Source of the DNA: Hirsutella rhossiliensis
Taxonomy: Eukaryota > Ascomycota > Sordariomycetes > Hypocreales > Ophiocordycipitaceae
NCBI RefSeq assembly: GCF_020360975.1
Contig: NW_025408669.1
Span: 930,001 to 994,000 of the forward strand
DNA: 64,000 bases
Direction: 5' to 3'
Positions within the stretch are counted from its first letter, which is position 1, and each line of letters starts with the position of its first letter. The translations under genes and the position numbers were made by a program. The notes under the pieces were generated by a model. It had not been told where the DNA came from, did not search any database, and saw only the letters and a list, made by a program, of their open reading frames with translations. Shown in pieces: positions 55,616-64,000 of the stretch.

Positions 55616-58600
55616 GGCGGCCCAGATCTGCTGCGGTCCAGCTGGTATCGGAGGAGCCGTCAAAAAGGCCCACCAGGTTATGAAGAAAAAGGAGAGGCGG
55701 ACGAGCTTGGTAGTCAACGGGATGATGACCTGGAATGCTGTGCTTATTTATTCGCCGGCAGCGCAGGGCATGAGCCAATGGCGATAGTCGCTCCGTCGGC
55801 AGTCAGCGTAAGCTTGAAGGCACTGGAACTTTCTGCGTGTGTCGCTTATATTCCATCACTCTGGCCATGTACGAGATGCAGCGGCGTCGGTCCATCGGGC
55901 CGTGCTCGTCTCAGACCTTGAAGCCGAAAGCAGGAGAGCGAGTCGTCTCCTAGTTGACAATATTGGTGAGAAATATTCCTCTGCAGAAGTACATCTTCCT
56001 ATATAGATAGATATGGATACCTCCAATCTTGGCGGGAAGAGCTACCAACGTCAACGGGACTGCGAGGCTTCGAAAAGGAGAAAGGCCTACGACTAGCTTT
56101 GTGTATTTCAAGGGTCAGAGCACCATTTCTAGTTAACACCCAAAGAAGAAGCCCTTTGGCTATGGCTAAGAGAAGACAGTTACCTGGGCGCTTACGGGGT
56201 TCTCGACACGAATTCCTGAGACTGACTTGAATTTTTCCAGTTTACTCTGCTCGAAACCGGGCAAAGCACCCTGGCCTGTATTATTCGAGTCGTTCGACGC
56301 CATTGATGGGATGGAACTGCTGATTGGGCGCGAATATGGTTGAATAGGAGGAGATGCAGCTCGGTCGCTGCGATAAATGGACACATGGATTTCGGAGGGA
56401 ACTGGAGTGCTGGCCGCGCGGCCATGGAAGTGACAGCTTGGAGGCTCTTTGCGATGGCACTATATCGGAAGCAGCGAATAATGCTTCGTCGTCGTCGAGC
56501 AAGCCTGGTGCGTTGGGGGAGGCCATGGCTAAGCGGCGACAAGGCATTTTTGAGAATGCGCAGTTCCGCAAGGCAAACGAACAACATCCGAGGTTATTAT
56601 ACCACGGTCTACTTTCGGAAAGATATCCCAACTCACTGGCCGTACTGGGTCACCTAGTCACACTTCACAGTGTGTTTTGTTCAGTCTGAATTGGCAAGTA
56701 TGGCTCCAGCATGTCTTTGGTCAGGCCTTAGCCCTTTACCCACCAAGAGGCGATGAAGCGTGAAATCGACGCGCATTATGAGGTTGTCGTCAAAACTCTC
56801 CAACGGGGACCAATATTCTATATCGCGTGTAGGATTAATGACGGCCAAGTCTACGGATGGATGAATCAGGTGGCGGGTACAGGTGTTACTAAAAGGCTTG
56901 AAGGGTGGGAGTGGAAGGGATGGAAGTTTTGATGGAGAAATCGGGAAGATGTGCCAGCTGTGTACCGGTTTTTTGATGACGGGGGCAGGAAGCCTTGGAA
57001 AGGAGCGAGAGATACCATCAATAGGGATAACCAAGATGTTGAGACGATGAAGGAGGCTTGGGATGAGTATAATAGACGGAAAATGAATGGTGACCAGGGG
57101 CGCATCGCTATATAATACCTCCTCCCCTTCCTTTCTACAGCTTTTTCAAAGTCATTCCAAGGTTTCTTGATACTCTTTTCTAGCTAATTAGATCCCAAGG
57201 TAGTACTGTATTTATAGACATAGATGCCTCCTACAGCCCTAGATGACTTATATAATAAGGACCCTATACGCATATTCTACTTTTTGTAAGCTTTCGTGTA
57301 AAGGGTATGATTCCAAGGGGAAGGGGGCACTTATAGACTCTGTTAGGAGATCAGATATTTGCCACTACATTTAAGAGCTGGAGTTTTACATTGAGTTGTC
57401 GGATGAGAACTGGTCCATCATGGCTCCCGTTCTCGAAGATCCCTCTCGACTCGCCGGTTCTTAGGTCGCAAACAGCACCTCGCCGGGTAACAAGTGGTTC
57501 TCGATTGAAGTCAGAGGATTGAGTGCTGTTGCCCTTGACTTACTCATACTGGTCCAACGGCCTGTGGAATGGCAAGTTCTCGATTAAGAGTACGTTTCCC
57601 TAGATTAATAAGGACCTTTTTGGATTTATCCGCCGTGGTCGTGGTCGGAGGAAGTGCGTGCGCGACATTAAGCACGTGGTTCTAATTTCTAAGTCAAGCG
57701 GCAGCGGGTGGGCAAAGAATTAGTGGGAGTTACAATGTGTGCTGCCCGCTTGTCGTCCTGCAAGCCGAAGCTAGTTGTATCTTCTCAGTTGTTGCGCTGA
57801 CTGCACTGCACGAAAGAGCTGCTTGTCCTAGCGAAGCTGTCGACTCTTTTTCTAGCAATGTTCGAGACCATGGTATGAAATAAAAGGGGGCTGTCAGCAA
57901 CGCATCCCCTTGCTAGCTAGAGAGATGTTAAGGTAGTATCTATATGTATAGATTTTTAACAGGCCCAGAACCCTCATGGAAGAATTCCCGCGAAGAGAGA
58001 TGCAGAGAGTACGTTAAAATTGCAAAGGGTAAAATGGGAGTTTTTTAATAGATAGTCAGGGCAAAGTTGTTTGATTCCTTCAAGGGCAGAAGACGCGCAG
58101 CAAGTTGATTATCGATTTATTGATGCTCTGTGTTCCTCTTTCCTCCCCCTATCCAACGCCCCTCTTTGTATCCTTATAGCCCTCATAACAAAATAGGAAA
58201 CTCGTCGCAGCCAAGATCTTCATGTCCCCAGGGGTCCTTTACCCCTCTTTTCCAGCCGTTGCAGCAGTTTCGTCCTATCTTTCGCCACCTCCACAGAAAC
58301 CCTCGCCACCTCCTCTTCCCCTCTCCAACTCTCCGTACCTCCTTTCAACACCTCCCATGGCCCCTCTTGCCAAGAGATATCCTCGAGACCTGCGAAATCC
58401 AACCACGTTTTGCGACAAGAATAGGGATCGTAGGTTTCAATACCTAACCAATCTTTCTTCTGCGTCTTTATAAGAGGTATAATTTCAAGGGGAAAGGGGG
58501 TTCTTAAATAAGGACCGAGCTCTTCATTTTTATGCTGACCCCGTGACAAAGTCCTGTGGCAGCCTTTGCCAACAAACACTTTATTGGGTAACGCAACATG

Positions 58601-58832
58601 CTGCTGCACTCGCAACCTCCCCACTGATCTCAATCCTTTCCCATACGACACTTGAAGGGATCTCAGTCCTCTGATTCACATACTCGCGACTCGAAATAAT
58701 ACCTGAACCCCGCTTCTGACAGCTGATGACGCGAAATAGACTCTGTCCTTATACAAAGCCTCCTGGCCTCTGGGTCTGATCAACCCATTCCAGCTGTTCC
58801 AGTCTCCAGCGCGCTGTCGAATCGCCAATGGA
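55616..58832. other. Long gene-poor, AT-richer region
   Basis: About 3.2 kb. Several short frames at 56190-56690 and 58220-58650 have protein-like patches (for example DWLGIETYDPYSCRKTWLDF on the minus strand near 58430) but no recognised family and no consistent gene model. Related motifs at 57308-57331 and 58479-58505 suggest a dispersed repeat. No intact gene is supported. Confidence 0.45.
57308..57331 (+). repeat. Copy 1 of a short dispersed motif
   Basis: GGTATGATTCCAAGGGGAAG here and GGTATAATTTCAAGGGGAAA at about 58479 differ at only three of twenty positions, and both are followed by a G-run. Similar surroundings (TTATA after the motif) suggest related repeat ends. Confidence 0.4.
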
Positions 58833-59736
58833 ATGGCGGGCGAATCCCCTGAACAACTCGATGTCGAAAGAGATTCCATGTCACAGCTTGACGCTCCCGG
58901 CTTCTCCATCGACCCTCGGTCGCCCAGCGTCCTCCCGTACTCGTGCACCTTCTATCCCACGCTCAACGGTGCCTTGTCCGCACGTCGCCTCCTAGAACAT
59001 AGACTGCCGCCCGAGCTTGCGGTTGCCGTCGTCTTCCTTGGCTACAGCCCGTGGCTCCTGAAGCGCCGGGTTGAAGAGCGAAGGTACAACGCAAACGATT
59101 TCTGGATGCCCGGGCCCCGGGCCAGCGTTGCCGGGCTGTATCTCAGCACTGAGCGCATCCCAACCGACATTGGACCCGTCATCCCGCAACGCATCATCTT
59201 CCAAACGAGGGCGGCCGACCAGGGATGGGCTACGTTCGGCGGCAACGGAACGTTTGACAACAACCACACATGGTTCGAAGCCAGCATCCTACAACCGTCA
59301 TGTCGGGGGGGTGTGGGAGACGATCCTCGAAGTGTGGCGCTCGAAGATGACAATGTGCTGTCGAATCCCTGGGAGAACGCCGAGTCTGCGAGGCAGGCAT
59401 TGAGGGACAAGGGGTGGGATTTTGTAGAGACGGAGGACGGACAAATCACCTGGAGAGTGTGTAGCAACATTACGGCGAGGAGTGACTATCGGAATTACAG
59501 AGTTGAATGGCAACGGGGGGTCAAGACGGAAGTCGACGACGAGAGGGCTGTTGGGAAAGGCGAGGGCTTCTTGGAGCTGCTGGAACCGGGATGCATCGTG
59601 GTACTTTGGGCGAGGGCTGAGGTGAGCTTCCCATGGCATCGTCGTTGGGTTTTTCTGCTGACGGGCAACGTAGCAACAACTTTGGGTCAATCACGTTGCA
59701 GCGGCAAGCATTGAGATTGAGTATGGGCTGCTGTAA
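58833..59736 (+). CDS. Uncharacterised 283-residue fungal protein
   Basis: Two exons, 58833-59621 and 59674-59736, with a 52-nt intron (GTGAGC donor, GCTGAC branch, TAG acceptor). The short second exon gives a well-formed end: VLWARAE joined to QQLWVNHVAAASIEIEYGLL and TAA. The protein has no signal peptide or membrane helix. The core (residues about 90-263) looks like an all-beta fold with HTWFEASIL, ITWRVCSNITARSDYRNYRV and EPGCIVVLWARAE. I do not recognise a family. An out-of-frame ATG five bases upstream (58828) could reduce initiation at the main start, or the transcript may begin below it. The splice-restored C-terminus makes the gene model credible. Confidence 0.72.
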
Positions 59737-60672
59737 AAGATGTTGTCCGCATGAGGGTGCCTTTTGGGGGTTCGACACGGAGTGATGGACCGTCATGGTG
59801 AGAATTTGATGAGATTGATCTTGTCATCCGAGGCAGCTGTTCCACTTTCCACTATATATACCCCTTGCTCTGTAAGATTATTCGATGGCCTGTGTAGGCG
59901 CTACTCGTCGTTACCCTCGACCATCTCGCTTCGTCTTGATCATTCACCCGTAGGGGTTATCGTCACGGTCACGTTCGCAATGTAGCATGATAGGTAGGAC
60001 TCTCAGTCACCGAGGACACCGGGTACTACAGTCTTGAGAGGTTATAACTAAGCTATTGGAAGTTTCATCCCACCTATGCAAGCCCGCCTTTAGTGTTTAC
60101 TGCAGACCTTCCCTAAGCAGTATATTCCTTCCCGCCTACTTACCACCTGATGTACGTGGAGTTATTCCTTTCCTCTCTGGGAGTCTGTCAAATGTGAAAC
60201 AACTCGAGTATGAGCTATAGAACCACTAAAGCCCTCCTTCCCCGCAGGCTACCATCTCTGCAAGAAACGGTATCCGGCATCTGTAACCATGATGCGACCC
60301 TTCTATGGAATTGTGAAGCCTCCAGCTGTTCCCGTCTCCCCCTATCAGGCATCGATCCCGGTAGAGACAGACCCTCTCGCGCTGCACTCCGACGTCATCT
60401 AGAATCAAAATGTGGCGCCAGAAGGCGCGACTCAGTCCCTGGACCCCTAGACTTGTAGGAGCTACGGGCACCTTGATCGGACCAAGTGACAGGTTGCCTG
60501 CCTGTCATATATAAACTCGGCCCCGCGATCCTCTGGTTCGAGGCTGGTCTTTGCATATTGTATTATTCTCTGTTCATAATTTGTACAAGCGTGGAATCCC
60601 ACTTTTGGTCTCCCGTGTCTCTTCCTGGGAAGGCGTCAGGGGCCAGAAGCAGTGAGAGACGAGGAAGAAATC
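59737..60672. other. Intergenic region
   Basis: About 940 bases, with ACTATATATACCCC at 59850-59863 and a CATATATAAAC box at about 60506-60516. The second lies about 160 bases before the protease start and could be its TATA element. No gene is supported. Confidence 0.5.
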
Positions 60673-62425
60673 ATGAAGGGCAGGGCCTTGCTCCTTTGTG
60701 CGTCTGGCCCGCTGCTGGTCTTCAGCGGGCAGACTATCGCCCAGGAACAGCAGATGAAAGTCGTGGTGGCACAAATCCAGAAAGTCAGCGACCCTCTCCA
60801 GGGCCCTTTCCGTCCCTTTATGGAATTCAACGTCGGCAACCAAGCCTTTCGGGGCTTGCTGGACACGGGCAGCAGCGACTTGACGGTGCCTCAGGCTGGG
60901 AGCCCCATATGCAACCTTGAGCTGCAGCAATGCAACGACAAGGGGACCGGCTTTACCACTGGGTCCTTTGATCCAAAAAAGACGGAAGACGCGGCAAAAG
61001 TACAAGACGCGAACGTGCCTCTCAATACGTCCTTCACCGGCGGGGCTGCCTTTCAGGGAGAATTCCTCAAGGCGCCTTTTCGTGCCGCTGAGGACTCGGA
61101 TCCCGTCAATCTGCAGTTCGGGCTCGTGCAGACTGGCAATCCGCCGTCGGAGGATTCCCCCGTCTTTCCCGTCATCGGGGTCGGCCCGGAACAGGGAGAG
61201 TCAACGACACAGAAGAGCCCGGACAATACTTACCCCAACATCCCGGCTCAGCTTCAACAGGAAAACGTAACCAAGTCGAGAGCTTTTGGCGTTGGCCTGG
61301 GCGAATTTGGTCAGTAGACACATCCTCCCCCGCGTTTGTAGTCTTCGTCGAGCCCAGACTTCTGGTGCTCCGTTGTGGAATGGCGGTGCTGATGGCGGCA
61401 TAGGCTCTAAACAGAATGGAACCATCATCTTCGGCGGTTACGACCAAGCCAAGATAGACGGCAAGATGGAAAAGATCAGCATCGAGAAATTACCGGACGG
61501 ATCTCAGCCATCTTTCGTGATCAACTTGAGCTCCGTACGAATGTCAGGCACCGGCAACGACGGCGGCAATAAGGAGACACCTCGAGGTGAAGGCAACAGT
61601 CCCGAGAGCAACGGAGACCGACGCCGCGATCAAGGGAGCCACCGAGATTCCAGACGACGCAGGCGGGCCTTCTCGGCGCGACAGGCCAGAGTCCGGCGCT
61701 CTCACCCGGCCCCGCGCCCGGTGTACAGACGCGCCGCCAGCCGTTCAGAGGCGGAGATCCTACGTCGGCAGCGCGACGGCAACATATTGACGGACGAGCT
61801 GCCCCCGGTCGTGCTCATCGACTCGGGCGATCCAGGCGTTACCCTTCCCGTGGGCACGGTGAAAACTATTGCCCAGGGGATCGGGGCCCAGTTTAGCGAG
61901 AAAGACGGGAGCGTTTCTCCTGTAGAGTGCAGCCGCCTCGAGGGCAAGGCGCTGACTTTCGGCATGGGCAATGACCGAGCCCAAATCAAGGTCCCTCTTG
62001 AATCAATGGTCCTCGGGCCTGCTTTTGATCAGCCGCCTCCAGGGGCTTCGGGACCGGGCTCTTCAGGGAACGGTGGCGGCGGCAACTCTGGACAGGCAAC
62101 AATCTCTCGACGAAGCAACAGTACAGAGGGTGGCAACTCTCGGCAAGGAACCGATGGAGAGTCCCAAGGGGGCTTTAGAAAGTCTGGAGGCCCGAAAATG
62201 TGCCAGCTTACATTGAGCGCCGGCGACCCCAAGAACCCCGACGCACTCAACATCCTCGGCGCGCCCGCCATGCAACGCATGTACATCATATTCGATGAAG
62301 ACTCCAAGTCCTTGATGGTCGCCCAAGCCAAGGTTAATGCGACGGAAACCGATATTCGGGAATTCATCCCCGGTAGCACGGGTCCAGGCGGTTCCGAGGA
62401 CAAACAGAAGGGCGGCAAAGATTGA
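60673..62425 (+). CDS. Secreted A1-family aspartic protease
   Basis: Two exons, 60673-61309 and 61404-62425 (94-nt intron, GTCAGT donor, TAG acceptor), give about 552 residues; the junction reads GVGLGEFG-SKQNGTIIFGGYDQAK. A signal peptide (MKGRALLLCASGPLLVFSGQ) precedes an A1 pepsin-like fold with the first catalytic DTGSSDL near 64 and the second IDSGDPGVTLP near 350. The usual C-terminal LNILGAPAMQRMYIIFDED strand is present. Two features are odd: an Arg/Ser-rich insert of about 70 residues before DELPPVVLIDSG (61560-61785), which could hide an intron or frame compensation, and a Gly/Ser-rich insert at 62030-62170. It probably acts extracellularly or at the cell wall. Confidence 0.82.
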
Positions 62426-63961
62426 CATCGAGATATGTGTAGCCTATAGAGTAAATTCATCACGCGCGAAGCTTCATGGGCGCTACATGTTCCTTGCGCG
62501 CTGCATTCATCGTGCCCACCGAGACGTGGCCTCGGCTGACGTTGCCAGTATTGAAATGACGCTTGGTGGCGAGGCAGCGTTCGTCAGCGTAGAAGGAACG
62601 TCAATGGTCGATGAAACAATGGACCTGTCATTGGCACGGGGGCTTGTGGTGGCGAACGCGTCCAGCCGTGTTTCGTCTTCGGTCACTGGTTGGTCCCGCT
62701 GTGGCGGAGCCTATTTGTTTGTCTTTACAACAGTTTCATGGCGAGTCAGGGTTCAGCTCGAGGTGCTCGCTCTTGTTCTTCTCTTCGTCGGCCGCACTTG
62801 GACGATATGACGATAGCTGCTTGTTAAAGAAACCCAGTCAAGCCTCTTACAACGCCTGACTTGAGCAGCCCATAGATCGAACCAAGGCAGACCTTGGATA
62901 TCTTGGGCCTGCTCCGTCCTACCCGGCACATAAACGGGTCCCCGGCGCCAACATAAACAAAGCGCTTCCCCGGAATGCTCATGTGGGAGCCGGATAGACG
63001 GTAGCAAGAGTCATGCTTGCGCAACAAGTCGGAGACTTTGGCGACAAAAGACTGTCAGCTGTCCACGAAAGGTTCTCTAGTGCCGATCTCGGTGCTGGGC
63101 TTACGATTCGTGGCAAACTAGTATGCTGAAGCCTGTTGTCAGTGCCTACTGAGTCTGATGGCAATGCTTGTATGGTGGATACCCGCATGTGCATCACGCT
63201 CAGAGCATCCGTCCGAAGGCTAGGTGCCAGGGTTCCGTTGACCTAGCCACCATTGAGCTCTGGTTATGAAGCCCTGGTCGACTCGACACAACTGCCACTA
63301 TGAACCAACCGTCTCTTGATACAATCAAGCGTTTGGGGTTGGTCAGCTTTTTGCCCCTGTCACGCAACTTTCTTGGTCCCGCATAATGTTTTCTTTTTCT
63401 CTTTTGACAAAGAGGGCAGAAGAGACGGGCCAGCAGCGAAACAGGAGTCCTCCCGTCTCTATGGCAGAATCCATACTACCCATGTCCACGACGTACGTAC
63501 CTCACCATTTTCCTCCTTCTTCTCGAACGACAGGGTTCTAATTTAACAGCGCCACGATCCTCGACGTTTCTGATACGCCACAAACCAGCGAACTACTAGT
63601 CAGGATCCCTCCGTCTCCGGTTTCAACATTTCTGACGCTTAATGCGTCTTGTTTAGAATGGTTTCGCAATCTTTAACCCTGCTTTTCCTCGTGTTCTCGT
63701 CATTATCTTCTCCAAACTCAAGCACACCTAGAGATTTTCATCATCAGCTCACATCTTCCCTTTCCACGCTCTGCAAGTCAACAGCTTTACACTCAATTCG
63801 TTACCTGCCGCGGTTGAGGATTGGCGCGGCCTGCTTCTGCACTTATCATTTTGAGCCGTGCACTTGTTAACTATCCTCCATCCTAACAGCGTCAAAGTTA
63901 TACTGCTCACGAGAAGAGCCTTGTCCACGGCTCGTTTGTCTCTCGTCCAAGTCCAACCGAC
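62426..63961. other. Intergenic region and promoter
   Basis: About 1.5 kb. The 300 bases before 63962 are pyrimidine-rich with CCAAC-type leader sequence. A short frame at 63658 opens with a signal-like Leu/Phe run but is probably leader. No supported gene. Confidence 0.5.
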
Positions 63962-64000
63962 ATGGCTTTCAAGTTTGCACGGTACCACGGCACCGGGCCG
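63962..64000 (+). CDS. Start of a gene cut by the right edge
   Basis: An ATG at 63962 in good context (CCGACATGG) follows a pyrimidine-rich leader and opens a frame of 13 codons, MAFKFARYHGTGP, running off the window. Too short to name. The leader and start context are the only support. Confidence 0.45.
   Translation, partial: MAFKFARYHGTGP

Noticed and set aside
63649..63870. Short frame with signal-like start near the right edge
   Set aside because: Ser/Leu-rich translation of a pyrimidine-rich leader; more likely 5' region of the gene starting at 63962.
1..64000. tRNA, rRNA and CRISPR features
   Set aside because: No B-box-containing cloverleaf, rRNA segment or regular spacer array was found by eye; CRISPR is not expected in a fungal nuclear genome. 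A dedicated tRNA scan could still reveal one.

Overview
The window is fungal nuclear DNA. It has GC-rich coding sequence, short 49-124 nt GT-AG introns with CTGAC-type branch points, pyrimidine-rich leaders, and proteins typical of filamentous Ascomycota. The paired MARVEL proteins, an NLP (necrosis-inducing-like protein), a DUF7924-type protein and a chromoviral Gypsy element fit a Sordariomycete, most likely Hypocreales. That placement is inference.

Layout. 1-25 kb is mostly ordinary chromosome: a GNAT-like acyltransferase cut by the left edge; a large probable nuclear protein with two C2H2-like fingers; MSH6 (mismatch repair); a small Cys-rich secreted protein; an FAD monooxygenase; an NLP-family secreted protein; DPH2 (diphthamide synthesis); and two small MARVEL membrane proteins. 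25-48 kb is an accessory, repeat-bearing stretch: palindrome-rich DNA, a G/P-rich signal-anchor protein, a secreted protein with a triplicated Trp/Tyr/Cys repeat lying 8 bp tail-to-tail from a single-pass membrane protein, a degenerate Copia reverse transcriptase relic, a HAD/class II (DxDTT) terpene cyclase, a 5.4 kb Ty3/Gypsy chromovirus with both LTRs, a frameshifted PLC-like pseudogene, a DUF7924 PD-(D/E)XK-like protein, a stop-interrupted secreted ORF and a small conserved-looking protein. 48-64 kb returns to housekeeping genes: recyclin (F-box, Sec10-like, CaaX end), the Cdk7/Kin28/Mcs6 kinase and a GFA/CENP-V protein. After a gene-poor AT-richer gap come an uncharacterised 283-residue protein, a secreted A1 aspartic protease, and the first codons of a gene cut by the right edge.

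The genes do not form one operon-like unit. The most notable locus is about 28-40 kb. There a probable terpene cyclase, whose HAD half lacks the usual nucleophile motif, sits between a Copia relic and a Gypsy element, next to an unfamiliar repeat-bearing secreted protein. Intron positions were set by splice consensus, reading frame and continuity of family motifs. No transcript or database evidence was available.
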